Source: JACQKT01 sp038063055 (GTDB lineage Bacteria > Patescibacteriota > Minisyncoccia > UBA6257 > 2-01-FULL-56-20). Taken from it: a stretch of 64,000 nt of DNA. Shown here piece after piece: positions 28,801 through 37,848 of the stretch. How positions within the stretch are numbered: the first letter of the stretch is position 1; each line of letters starts with the position of its first letter. The stretch spans positions 1 through 64,000 of the forward strand of contig JBBTVY010000005.1 in NCBI GenBank assembly GCA_038063055.1, read 5' to 3'. The translations under genes were made by a program, and so were the position numbers. The notes under the pieces were generated by a model that had not been told where the DNA came from, searched no databases, and was given only the letters and a program-made list of their open reading frames with translations.

Positions 28801-29548
28801 AATCGGTTTGGTCAGTCCAACCAACCTCGTCCAAATCCACCATGTCAGAGGTGAGAGCGGAAGGCCCGTTAACCGTCACTTTCCATTTGATGGAATCGGT
28901 CTCTGCTCCAAGAACAGGACCTATGTAGTTCGTGGTGCGGCCGAGATACGCTTCACTGCCCCGGGCAAGAGTGGTGTCGATTTGAGGAATGAAATCTTCA
29001 TTGACATCAGCTGGATCGGCGGAAGCGATGGAGGCAACATACCCCTTTGTAGGTGTAGAAGTTATAGACCAAGAAGTGCCGTCGAAGACCGCGGACTGAA
29101 CTACAGATGGCGCGGAAACGTCTACCCCGGGATCACTGCCGTAGCTAACGCTGTGAATGGGAGTGTCAGTGTCATCAAATATAGTAATCGTTTCCGTATC
29201 GGGAGTATTATTCAGCCAGCCGGAGGCGTGCTCAAAAACGACAATGCCATTCGCTGGGATAGTGCCGAGGTCGGAAAGTAATTGAGGATTAGCTAAATCC
29301 TGAATAGTCCATCCAGTCAAATCAACCGGACTTGCGGTTGTATTCAATAACTCCACCCATTCCGGGTCAGAAGCCGATGAAAATTCATTGATAACGACAT
29401 CGCCATCGCCGGGGCTTACGGCAAAAACAGGCGTGTAAAAAAAGCCGCTCATTGCCACCAATGCCACGGCTGTAAAAATTAAAGCCGACTTTTTAATCTT
29501 GCTACCCCCCACTAATACGACACGAAACGCAGATTCAATCTGGTTCAT
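25877..29548 (-). CDS. large surface protein: lamin-tail domain, repeated beta domains, C-terminal peptidoglycan-binding domain
   Basis: 1223 residues. A signal or anchor helix (about 22-42) is followed by a lamin-tail domain (about 48-165, VVINEFSSASDPEWVELLNT). Four related ~150-residue beta domains come next, each with IKWKVTVNGPSAL, MVDLDEVGW, FHYPF, TGSC and ADKIKFNSNA. A further beta region and a Gly-rich linker precede a PG_binding_1 domain (about 1125-1190, KVGSRGSDVEELQKRL, GYFGPLTEKGVKAYQQKYG) and a short coiled-coil tail. The last part should hold the protein to the cell wall; the repeats probably form a stalk. Repeats are nearly identical at DNA level in places. Confidence 0.85.
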   Translation of the reverse strand: MNQIESAFRVVLVGGSKIKKSALIFTAVALVAMSGFFYTPVFAVSPGDGDVVINEFSSASDPEWVELLNTTASPVDLTGWTIQDLANPQLLSDLGTIPANGIVVFEHASGWLNNTPDTETITIFDDTDTPIHSVSYGSDPGVDVSAPSVVQSAVFDGTSWSITSTPTKGYVASIASADPADVNEDFIPQIDTTLARGSEAYLGRTTNYIGPVLGAETDSIKWKVTVNGPSALTSDMVDLDEVGWTDQTDSSAPTDVFHYPFMEQEDGSLVATGSCDDTVDMTDHTDCATDIGFSLDENDVFTNADKIKFNSNASLGNYIITYELVNTSPDPDFVLSNAYVVNVNVTGEVTLTRPSPDDLTINATTFEPALESPLAQNINAYYSINSVSSFAEIIPGVQWKITIEGPAGFVSSMVDLDEIGWKDLVTTNIETFHYPFTGSGTLVAQGSESTPDHGGGAVDSFGVDLNDNFTNVDRIRFTNLAPLGTYTIKRQLVYANGSGPVSNELTAATIEVVYPAIITIANPTVVSEIFIPQIDTTLARGSDAYIGRATTYTGPVLGADTDSIKWKVTVSGPGVLTPNMVDLDEVGFNDPDGAGIVASTFHYPFTQVGVNLIVTGSCDVADLHDNGCATLVGFSLDANDVFTNADKIKFNSNAPAGSYTITYELVDTADNSVVGTHVVTVEVITSVITLADPADVNVDFSPQIGSTLARGSDAYIGRATTYTGPAIGTGDPETIKWKVTVNGPSALTADMVDLDEVGWKDQTDSLTDAYHYPLAAVGNDLVATGSCDAVLPSGHDDPNTCTTDIGFSLVTNDVFTNADKIKFNSNAPAGSYTITYELVDTADNLVVGTHTVTVNVLLEDQVILAPSTTLDVTFTEAVVDGSVVGDSTITVPEDVNDATLNVAALQSGDSATLPVAITVNSDTTVGNVSVAISSGTTITAPSGSEWTGIVNLPQVKANSSVNPVPLPGNTADVSSVIEIGYGDTELLFSKAVRILIAGQAGKYAGYSRGGAFTNITTVCDADNQAAVDAQLGTAGDCKIDVGSDLVIWTKHFTSFTTYTQGPVVGGPPANSGGGGTGGGGGGGFIQTQEAPTPVPASALPSGQVLGVSVFQFTQNLKVGSRGSDVEELQKRLAEEGIYSGGVTGYFGPLTEKGVKAYQQKYGISATGFVGPLTRARLNGSQVAGASTTSASREALNAQVLALQVKLLGLLQQLSEILRSQVPG
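27001..27633. repeat. near-identical internal DNA repeats in the stalk gene
   Basis: Bases 27001-27114 and 27520-27633 differ at one position in 114. A more diverged copy lies near 28570-28660. The adjoining parts of the same protein repeats are much less alike, so gene conversion or recent duplication is likely. Confidence 0.8.
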
Positions 29549-29717
29549 ATAAATTTACTTATGGTTTATTATTGGCCTTTGCGTGAGAATACCCCCCCTA
29601 AAAGCCTGTCAAGGGAAAAGTGGTATAAGGGGTGTATAATTTGTGCATTAGTAAAACGCTTTTGAGATTCTGACAATAGGACTGATAGCGCAACAATACC
29701 TAATTTAAAATCCAATT

Positions 29718-29726
29718 TGGTATAAT
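29718..29726 (+). promoter_or_regulatory. extended -10 leaderless promoter of the cupredoxin gene
   Basis: TGGTATAAT (TGn plus TATAAT), then 7 bases to the ATG at 29734. A second TATAAT at 29635-29640 is too far away to be needed. Confidence 0.65.
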
Positions 29727-29733
29727 ATTACGG

Positions 29734-30198
29734 ATGGTTAAAAAAGATATTATTATCGCTGCGGCGGCGATTGTCATCGTCGGAGCCGGCTGGCTGTTTT
29801 ATTCCGGCCAGCGGCAGTTTGTTCAACAGGCAATAACCCAGCAAACGACGGATGTGTCGGCAAGTGCCGCGCAAGCTAAAAACTTAATAATAGGCCAGTT
29901 TAACGTAGCGATGGTGACTTATACCGATAAAGGCTTTTCGCCTTCGGTCGCTACGATACCAAAAGGAGGGGTGGTTATCTTCGGGAATTTTTCTTCAAAA
30001 AATCTGCGAATGGCTTCAAATCCGCACCCCTCGCACGAAGGATATCCGACCACGAACGGCTGCGTCGGAAGCACATTCGATTCATGTAGCAACATTCCTC
30101 CAAAAGTTTCCTGGTCGTTTATTTTCAACGTTACCGGCGCCTGGGGTTATCACAATCATTTAAATCCGGGCATGAGCGGGATAGTTGTGGTTGAATAG
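29734..30198 (+). CDS. membrane-anchored cupredoxin-like protein
   Basis: 154 residues. An N-terminal helix (about 5-23) anchors an exported cupredoxin-like beta barrel (about 55-154). Candidate metal ligands are His98 and His101 (NPHPSH), His140 and His142 (GYHNH) and Met147 (NPGM). The cysteine that normally precedes the second histidine in blue copper sites (Y-x-C-x-x-H-x-x-x-G-M) is absent; the position reads Tyr-His. Cys110 and Cys118 look like a disulfide. It may bind copper without being a type 1 electron carrier. It stands alone with its own promoter and terminator. Confidence 0.8.
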   Translation: MVKKDIIIAAAAIVIVGAGWLFYSGQRQFVQQAITQQTTDVSASAAQAKNLIIGQFNVAMVTYTDKGFSPSVATIPKGGVVIFGNFSSKNLRMASNPHPSHEGYPTTNGCVGSTFDSCSNIPPKVSWSFIFNVTGAWGYHNHLNPGMSGIVVVE

Positions 30199-30224
30199 CT
30201 GATTTTTAAAATTTTTGCGGCAAA

Positions 30225-30258
30225 GAAAAACGTTCCGACATCAGTCGGAACGTTTTTC
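30225..30258. terminator. bidirectional terminator
   Basis: GAAAAACGTTCCGAC and GTCGGAACGTTTTTC form a perfect 15-bp stem with a 4-base loop. It serves the cupredoxin gene and the convergent pilin gene. Confidence 0.9.
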
Positions 30259-30281
30259 ACAATCAAGCTTGTTTATCCTGA

Positions 30282-30728
30282 TTAGCGCGTAATCGAAATG
30301 CTCTGTCCGAGTTCGGCCGCCGGCGCGTCAACAGTCACGCGGCTGGTGCTGCTGGACACAAAAACATTATAGCCCGCGTCGTAATCAGTAACGCTCGTCC
30401 AGTGGGCTCCGCTGGCCGACGGGTCGAAAGGCATGCTTGGCAAGTACGTTGGAACCAGACACCCGGCAATGTCATAAGTGCTTGTGGACATCTTAGTCGT
30501 GCTTGACGGAAGCGATCCGGCTGAGCACGTGAAAATTCCCCTGTTGTCGGCCATATTCTGCCCAATGCCGTTAAGTATGGCGAGAACGTTGGCCTGTCTT
30601 TGCGTGTTCCTGGCCTGGGCGAACTGTCTTGCCGGGTTCAAGGCAACGATAACTATCGCGGCCAGAATGGCGATAATTCCGATTACGACGAGAAGCTCTA
30701 TCAAAGTAAAACCTTTTCTTGAATTCAT
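30282..30728 (-). CDS. type IV major pilin-like prepilin
   Basis: 148 residues from the ATG at 30728, which gives the short basic leader MNSRKG before the cleavage site G|FTLIELLVVIGIIAILAAI. Starting upstream would leave a pointless 24-residue leader. The hydrophobic helix carries Glu5, as needed for assembly. Two cysteines (TCSAG, GCLVP) could form the D-region disulfide of type IVa pilins. It has its own TATAAT and a terminator, so it is expressed apart from the minor pilin genes and is probably the main subunit. Confidence 0.9.
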   Translation of the reverse strand: MNSRKGFTLIELLVVIGIIAILAAIVIVALNPARQFAQARNTQRQANVLAILNGIGQNMADNRGIFTCSAGSLPSSTTKMSTSTYDIAGCLVPTYLPSMPFDPSASGAHWTSVTDYDAGYNVFVSSSTSRVTVDAPAAELGQSISITR

Positions 30729-30812
30729 AAAATTATCGAAATCTTTTGCGACCTTTTTATTAAGTGAATTATAACAAAAAAGCGGATAATTTTTATCCAC
30801 AAGCCGCCATTT

Positions 30813-31214
30813 TCAGAAATTCGGCAATTCCTCCCACGATACGATGGAAAGAGTGCTGGAATTGACGGCTACGCGAAGATTGGTGAATGAACTTTGAATT
30901 TGAGCCTGCGTCGAAATTACCTTCTGGGCCGTGCCGCTCGCGACCACGGAAATTATCCGGCATGTGTCGCTCGCGACCGCGATTGTTTCGTTTCCGGAGT
31001 AAGAAGGATTCTGGGCGAGATTGAAAAAGGTTTTCTGGACGCAAGCCCTGGCAAGCGAATAACTCATTTCCTTGAAAGAACCCGTTGAAATGTTCAATCT
31101 GGCCAAAAAAGAACCCATGCTGATTACCAAAACAATCACGAAGAGCATAATGCTGATGAGAATTGCGGCGGTCACGGCGATATAACCTTTTTTGTTTTTT
31201 AAAAAATAAATCAC
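30813..31214 (-). CDS. PilX-like minor pilin or pilus-associated protein
   Basis: 133 residues. The N-terminus KKGYIAVTAAILISIMLFVIV has a G-Y junction and a long hydrophobic helix like PilX proteins, but lacks the usual Glu5, so processing by prepilin peptidase is uncertain. The rest is a small beta-containing exterior domain with two cysteines. It overlaps the upstream pilin gene by 4 bases (ATGA) and ends the minor pilin operon. Confidence 0.7.
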   Translation of the reverse strand: MIYFLKNKKGYIAVTAAILISIMLFVIVLVISMGSFLARLNISTGSFKEMSYSLARACVQKTFFNLAQNPSYSGNETIAVASDTCRIISVVASGTAQKVISTQAQIQSSFTNLRVAVNSSTLSIVSWEELPNF

Positions 31215-31747
31215 GGCAAGTAGATGGTGTTTTGGAGAGTTGTCGAAGCTTTTCTGATGTTTTCCGAAGTGGAAGCGACAATTGATATTGAAATCCGGAC
31301 TGCCTCCGTTTGCGAACCGGACGGCGGAAAATGAGAAAAAAGCAGCTGGCTTACCGTCACGCTGCCGTTGGTCAGAGAAACAGGGGTTCCTGCGGCGCGG
31401 CTCAGCCGCGCCGTTCCCGAATACGCGTCGAACGTCAACGGATTTTGCGAAAAGCCGTATTTATTCAAAGTCAAAACAGACGAAGTGGCGCCGACCGCGG
31501 GTTGAGAAACGCTTTGCGCGGAAGACAAAGCCCAGGTTATTTTTCTCATAAGGAAATCCGCTTCCGTCTCGACTTCGCGTCTCGCTCTGTTTTGCGATTC
31601 CGAAGAAAGAACCTGATAAAAAATTATTATGGAAAAACCGATTACCATTGAGAACAAAGCCGAATAAAGCAAAGTTTCGATAAGAGTAAATCCGGCGGTT
31701 GGCGGAAAATTTTTAGCGTAGCCCCGGAGAATCCCGTTTTTTTTCAT
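31211..31747 (-). CDS. PilW/GspJ-like minor prepilin
   Basis: 178 residues. A basic leader ends at the prepilin site G|FTLIETLLYSALFSMVIG, with Glu5 present. The exterior domain resembles PilW/GspJ minor pilins that prime pilus assembly (RREVETEADFLMRKITWALSSAQSV). A GC-rich palindrome in the coding sequence (31393-31413) encodes ARLSRAA. It begins one base after the LVIVD-fusion pilin gene and overlaps the next by 4 bases. Confidence 0.85.
   Translation of the reverse strand: MKKNGILRGYAKNFPPTAGFTLIETLLYSALFSMVIGFSIIIFYQVLSSESQNRARREVETEADFLMRKITWALSSAQSVSQPAVGATSSVLTLNKYGFSQNPLTFDAYSGTARLSRAAGTPVSLTNGSVTVSQLLFSHFPPSGSQTEAVRISISIVASTSENIRKASTTLQNTIYLP
31393..31413. repeat. GC-rich palindrome in the PilW-like gene
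   Basis: CGGCGCGGCT and AGCCGCGCCG flank a single base. The sequence is close to the terminator hairpin at 5876-5898, but here it is inside a reading frame. Confidence 0.7.
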
Positions 31748-31748
31748 T

Positions 31749-33170
<1,422 letters not shown>

Positions 33171-33247
33171 ATTTCCCCTAAATTATAAGACTTTTTTAAT
33201 ATTTTCAAATTCTATTTTCTATTTGCTACTTTCTAGATTCTAGTTTT

Positions 33248-33721
33248 TCACCAATCTATTCTGCCTTCCGAATTAACGCCGATGTCCAGCGACTTTATGC
33301 CGTTTGAAACGGAAATTGTTCCGGAAACGCTGGAGCCGGCGTCCAATGAAGAAAAGGTCAGCTCGTCCGGCCCGGTGAGATTCATGCCGCCCGTCCTGCT
33401 GAATATCTCGTCATAGGCGTTGTTTCTTGACGCATAGGTGTTGCCCTGGAAAATTACGTAACTTAAAGACAGGCCGAAATACACGCCGTGGTTCGATTGA
33501 TTAACGTTATTTTGGGCTTCGTTGCGGGCTCTTTTAAGGACGGCCGCTATTGTTTCCCTTTCTGCCCCCAAAATCTTTTGTCTGTAAAAATCCATGCTGA
33601 AAATAAGGCCTAAAGAAAACAAAATGCCCATCAATCCGATGGCTATTAAAATTTCCCACAAAGTGAATCCCCCGCATAAATTCGTTATGTGGGGGATAAA
33701 CCCCCTTTTATTCTTATCCAT
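33248..33721 (-). CDS. FimT/GspH-like minor prepilin
   Basis: 157 residues from the ATG at 33721 (MDKNKRG). The prepilin site G|FTLWEILIAIGLMGILFSLG has Glu5. An FimT/GspH-like exterior domain follows, with a helix rich in Arg and Asn (KRARNEAQNNVNQSN). The leader is long because it includes a hairpin-forming repeat (33669-33695). It overlaps pilC by 8 bases. Confidence 0.85.
   Translation of the reverse strand: MDKNKRGFIPHITNLCGGFTLWEILIAIGLMGILFSLGLIFSMDFYRQKILGAERETIAAVLKRARNEAQNNVNQSNHGVYFGLSLSYVIFQGNTYASRNNAYDEIFSRTGGMNLTGPDELTFSSLDAGSSVSGTISVSNGIKSLDIGVNSEGRIDW
33669..33695. repeat. hairpin repeat within a prepilin leader
   Basis: CCCCCGCATAA pairs with TTATGTGGGGG (11 pairs with one wobble) around a 5-base loop. 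On the minus strand it encodes PHITNLCGG just before the cleavage site. Confidence 0.65.
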
Positions 33722-34799
33722 GTACGCCGGAAGTAACTTCATAAATCGGAGTGATAATCGAAAGAGCCACGAAACCGACGATTATTCCCATAACCAGAAG
33801 AAGAAGCGGTTCCAGAAGGCTCGTAAGGTTGCTGACCGTGATTCCGACTTCCTCGGAGTAGTATTCGGAAAGGTAAAAAAGATTGTCTTCGAGATTACCG
33901 GTGCTTTCCCCTATTTCGATGAGGCTTGAAAGAATCACCGGAAAAAGTTTTTTATCTTTGGAGATAAGGGCAACGAATTGCTCGCCTCGGCCCACGCTGT
34001 CGGCGGCATCAAGAAGAATTTTCCGGTAAACAAGATTGTCCATCGTATAAGCGGTTACCTTAATGGCTTCAACTATTCTGACTCCGCTTTTCAGAAGCAC
34101 GCCCATTGTCCTGGTGAAATTGGACATGGCGATGTTTATCGTCATGGAAGAAATGACTGGGATGTAAAACAGAAACTTATGGAAAAAATATTTTATCGGC
34201 TGAAAGCGTATGGAAATCCTGAAGAGCGCGAAAACCGCCGCGAAACCGAGCGCCATAATCAACCAATAATTAAGCATGAAGTTGAAGACGGCGATGAGTA
34301 TTTTTGTCGTCAGCGGCAATTCTATCCTGAGGCTCGAAAATATCGGCAGGACTTTCGGGAAAATGGAAAACGTCAGAAGAGCCGTTATGCCGATTGTGGC
34401 CAGGAAAATTATTACCGGATAAACCATCGCGGAACGAATTTTAGTTTTAAGATCCTTGGATTTTTTCATTTCTTCGGACAAGTAAAGAAGATTCTGCGGA
34501 AGGGTGCCGCTTTGTTCGCCGATACGCACGATACTTACGAAAAAATCGTTGAAAATGTTTTTGTGTTTTTCAAGCACCTGCGCCAAAAATTGCCCGTTTT
34601 CCACGCCATCCATAAGGTCGCCGATTACCGCGTCCAGCGTTTTCGACTGGGTTTGCTTTTTCATTATCCTGAGAGCATCCATCAGAGGCAACCCGGCCCT
34701 GATGGTAAGGGAAAGATGGCGCGCGAAATTTATCTTTTCCTGGTCCGAAACGCGGCTGAAAATCCGGCTCCAGAAAAATTTTCCCCGTTTTTTATTCAT
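33714..34799 (-). CDS. pilC: type IV pilus inner-membrane platform protein
   Basis: 361 residues with the duplicated T2SSF fold: two related cytoplasmic domains (about 25-140 and 225-335) and three membrane helices (about 130-150, 175-200 and 335-355, PLLLLVMGIIVGFVALSII). The motif LTSLLEPLLLLVMG is typical. It couples the PilB motor to pilin insertion. It overlaps pilB by 8 bases upstream and the FimT-like gene downstream. Confidence 0.93.
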   Translation of the reverse strand: MNKKRGKFFWSRIFSRVSDQEKINFARHLSLTIRAGLPLMDALRIMKKQTQSKTLDAVIGDLMDGVENGQFLAQVLEKHKNIFNDFFVSIVRIGEQSGTLPQNLLYLSEEMKKSKDLKTKIRSAMVYPVIIFLATIGITALLTFSIFPKVLPIFSSLRIELPLTTKILIAVFNFMLNYWLIMALGFAAVFALFRISIRFQPIKYFFHKFLFYIPVISSMTINIAMSNFTRTMGVLLKSGVRIVEAIKVTAYTMDNLVYRKILLDAADSVGRGEQFVALISKDKKLFPVILSSLIEIGESTGNLEDNLFYLSEYYSEEVGITVSNLTSLLEPLLLLVMGIIVGFVALSIITPIYEVTSGVHG

Positions 34800-36021
34800 G
34801 TATTATTCTCAGAACTTCTTCTATCGTCGTGATTCCCTGTTTCGCTTTTTCAAGGCCATCTTGCAGCATCGTTGTCATTCCGGCGCGTACGGCTGCCTCC
34901 TTTATCTGCTGGGAGCTGGCGCGCGACATTATAAGGTCGCGTATTTTTTCGTCTATTTCCAGAACTTCGCGTATGCCTATTCTACCCTCATAACCCGTAT
35001 TGCCGCATTTATCGCAGCCAACGCCAACATAAAAAGTTTTCGTGTCGCCGATTTCCGGAATTATCTCTTTAAGGCTGGATAATTCCTCTTTGTTCATTGA
35101 GCGCCCGCTTTTACATTTCTGGCAAATAGTTCTGACAAGGCGCTGACCCATGGCGATGTTGACCGTCGAGGCCGCGAGAAACGGCGGAACACCCATGTCG
35201 ATGAGGCGCGGAAAAGTAGTGGCGGCGTCGTTGGTGTGAAGAGTCGAAAGAACAAGGTGTCCGGTTAAAGAAGCGTTGACGGCGATATCGGCCGTTTCCT
35301 GGTCGCGGATTTCGCCGACCATAACCACGTTCGGGTCCTGGCGGAGAATGGAACGGAGGCCGTTGGCGAAGGTCAGCCCGACTTTATTGTCAACCTGAAT
35401 CTGGGTCGTCCCCTCCAGTGAATATTCAATGGGGTCTTCTATGGTGATTATGGAAACTTCCGGGCTGTTAAGTTTTTTTAAAATCGTGTAGAGCGTTGTC
35501 GTTTTTCCGGAACCGGTCGGGCCGTTGGCGAGAATCATTCCGTACGGCTTGGTCATTTCGCGTTTCACTTTTTCCAAATCTTTTTTGGCGAATCCCAAAT
35601 CTTCAATGCTGAACGAGCTGGTTTCGGCAAGAATTCTGAGAATGGCGTTTTCGCCGTAGTAAGTCGGCATTATGGAAACCCGGACATCAACGTTGCCAAA
35701 TCCCTCTATTTCCACCCTGAAGCGGCCATCCTGCGGCAAAAGATGTTCGTCGGTGCGAAGCCCCGACAGAACTTTGATGCGGCTGATAAACTCCTGATGG
35801 ATGATTTTAGGAATCCCCTTTTCCAAAATGTCGCGGAGTATTCCGTCTATTCTGAAACGGAGCCGGACGGTTTCCGCCGTCGGTTCTATGTGTATGTCGG
35901 AAGCGCGCGAGCTGTAGGCGTATTCTATGAACAAATCTACGACTTCAACCACGGAAACATCTTCGGCTTTGCCGGAGAGTTTCTTTTCAATCAACGTCCT
36001 GATAGTTTTTATGTCACGCAT
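34792..36021 (-). CDS. pilB: type IV pilus assembly ATPase
   Basis: 409 residues, shorter than usual PilB/GspE (~560) because the N-terminal domain that binds partner proteins is missing. Walker A is GPTGSGKT (167-174), the Asp box ITIEDPIEY (193-200), Walker B VMVGEIRD (233-240), and the His box LHTND. A four-cysteine zinc motif is present (CQKC ... CDKCGNTG), which marks assembly (PilB/GspE) rather than retraction (PilT) ATPases. It powers pilus extension. It heads the operon pilB-pilC-minor pilins with an extended -10 box (TGTTATAAT) about 22 bases before the start. No pilT is in the window. Confidence 0.94.
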   Translation of the reverse strand: MRDIKTIRTLIEKKLSGKAEDVSVVEVVDLFIEYAYSSRASDIHIEPTAETVRLRFRIDGILRDILEKGIPKIIHQEFISRIKVLSGLRTDEHLLPQDGRFRVEIEGFGNVDVRVSIMPTYYGENAILRILAETSSFSIEDLGFAKKDLEKVKREMTKPYGMILANGPTGSGKTTTLYTILKKLNSPEVSIITIEDPIEYSLEGTTQIQVDNKVGLTFANGLRSILRQDPNVVMVGEIRDQETADIAVNASLTGHLVLSTLHTNDAATTFPRLIDMGVPPFLAASTVNIAMGQRLVRTICQKCKSGRSMNKEELSSLKEIIPEIGDTKTFYVGVGCDKCGNTGYEGRIGIREVLEIDEKIRDLIMSRASSQQIKEAAVRAGMTTMLQDGLEKAKQGITTIEEVLRIIHE

Positions 36022-36115
36022 TGGATTTTGTTAAGTTTATTATAACACACAAAGAGGACAAAAAGAGCCCGATGTCGGGGCTTTTTAAAAATTCGACGCG
36101 ATTTTGGCGGCAAAA

Positions 36116-37024
36116 TCAGTTTTTAAGATAGCGCCTTACCGCTATGAAACTCGAAAGTCCGCCTATCACGGCCGCGAGAAGAACCTGGTACATCGTCAGC
36201 CTAAAAACGCTTGAAGCAAAATAATTGAAAACATTAAGCTGCGGTATGAAGGAATTAAGATATGGCGAAGCCAAATAAATAATCGGCGCTGAAATTATCA
36301 CGCTGGAAAGCGCGGCTATGACTCCGCCGACCACTCCCTCGACTATATACGGACCGCGCACGAGGCCGTTGGAAGCCCCGACCGACCGCATTATGCCTAT
36401 TTCATCGCGGTTCGAATATATGGCCAGGCGTATCGTGTTGAAAACGACAAGTCCGGCCACCAGCGCTATGGTTATCGTCAAAACGATTCCGCCGCGGCTG
36501 ACGTTCTGGATAATGGCGTTAAGCCTTTCTATAGCCAGCTGGTTTTTGGCGTAGCTGACGCTGTCCACGAATTTTTTCAAATCGGGAGCGTTGAAATAAT
36601 CCGCGATAGCCGCGTACTGGTTCGGCTTCTTCGCCCTTATATTAAGAGAGGCCTCCAATGGATTGCTGTTAAGTTCGCTGATGGCCTGACTGATGGTCTG
36701 GTCGTCGCTGTGCTTGCTTTTGAAAATCTCCAGCGCCTGGTCGCTCGACACGTATTCGACGTTTTTAACTTCCGCCATGTTTTCAAGCGAATTTTTTATG
36801 TTAAGTATCTCGTCTTCCGGCGCGTTGGTTTTGAAATAAACGCTGATGTCTATTTTGTCCTGAATGGAAACCAGCGCCTCCTGCGTCACAAAATTGAAAA
36901 TAATCAAGCCCATCGAGACGAGCAGCGCCAAAATCATGATTGCGACCGTGGCCGCGGACAGCCAGCCGTTCCTCCAGAAGTTTTTCATCCCGTATTGAAA
37001 TATTCTTGAAATGACAGTGAACAT
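36116..37024 (-). CDS. ftsX: cell division protein FtsX
   Basis: 302 residues. Four membrane helices are visible (about 22-45, 178-203, 230-258 and 270-295). The large extracellular loop after the first carries the usual pattern ISVYFKTNAPEDEI, VEYVSSDQALEIFK and NPLEASLNIRAK. FtsX and FtsE form an ABC-like complex that controls peptidoglycan hydrolases at the septum. No hydrolase partner is adjacent. The gene follows ftsE after 49 bases containing CAATTG-type repeats. Confidence 0.94.
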   Translation of the reverse strand: MFTVISRIFQYGMKNFWRNGWLSAATVAIMILALLVSMGLIIFNFVTQEALVSIQDKIDISVYFKTNAPEDEILNIKNSLENMAEVKNVEYVSSDQALEIFKSKHSDDQTISQAISELNSNPLEASLNIRAKKPNQYAAIADYFNAPDLKKFVDSVSYAKNQLAIERLNAIIQNVSRGGIVLTITIALVAGLVVFNTIRLAIYSNRDEIGIMRSVGASNGLVRGPYIVEGVVGGVIAALSSVIISAPIIYLASPYLNSFIPQLNVFNYFASSVFRLTMYQVLLAAVIGGLSSFIAVRRYLKN

Positions 37025-37073
37025 TAATTTAACAATTAGTTAATTGAGCAATTGCGCAATTGCTTCTCTTTTA

Positions 37074-37757
37074 TTATACCAATATGTATTTTCCTTTTTC
37101 CTCGTCCCTTATTATTCTGCCTCTGTCTATCGTCACGACGCGCTTGCCGAGGTCGTTGATTATGTCTTTGTCGTGGGTCGCGAGAATCAGCGTCGTCCCG
37201 AGTTCATTTATCTTCTTCAGAAGCGCGATAATTTCGGATGTGTGAAAAGGGTCGAGATTTCCCGTCGGCTCGTCGGCGATGATAACTTCAGGCCGGTTGA
37301 CCATGGCGCGCGCGATGGCGACCCTCTGCTGTTCGCCGCCTGAAAGTTCGTGCGGGAAGTTTTTAAACTTGTCGCTGAGGCCGACCATCTCGAGAACCTG
37401 CGGCACCATTTCTTTTATTTCGCTCTGCAGCCTGCCTGCGGCTTCCATGGCGAAAGCGACGTTTTCGTAGGTATTCTTGTTTGACAAAAGCCGGAAATCC
37501 TGGAAGACGACTCCGATATGACGCCTGAAAAGCGGAAGTTTATGGTCGTCAAGTTTGTTCACTTCGTACTGTCCGAAAAATATGCGGCCGCGAGTCGGTT
37601 TTTCTTCGCCTATCAATAGCTTGATGGCTGTGGATTTTCCGGCCCCGGAACGTCCAACTAAACAAACAAATTCCCCCGGATTTATCCTGAGATTGAAGTC
37701 TTCAAGGGCCACCGAGTGGCTGTTATAGATTTTAAATATCGATTGAAAGGCAATCAT
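37074..37757 (-). CDS. ftsE: cell division ATP-binding protein FtsE
   Basis: 227 residues. ABC ATPase motifs: Walker A GRSGAGKST, Q loop QDFRLL, signature LSGGEQQR, Walker B VIIADEPTGNLD and H loop THDK. It partners FtsX downstream. The upstream region (37760-37800) holds CTAGAA-type low-complexity repeats like those near the pilus genes. Confidence 0.95.
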   Translation of the reverse strand: MIAFQSIFKIYNSHSVALEDFNLRINPGEFVCLVGRSGAGKSTAIKLLIGEEKPTRGRIFFGQYEVNKLDDHKLPLFRRHIGVVFQDFRLLSNKNTYENVAFAMEAAGRLQSEIKEMVPQVLEMVGLSDKFKNFPHELSGGEQQRVAIARAMVNRPEVIIADEPTGNLDPFHTSEIIALLKKINELGTTLILATHDKDIINDLGKRVVTIDRGRIIRDEEKGKYILV

Positions 37758-37848
37758 AATGGGCGAGAATCTAGAAGCTAGAAAATGGAATCTAGAAACG
37801 ATTTAACTCTCGTATTATAACCTAATTCAGATAAATTTATCAACTTGA

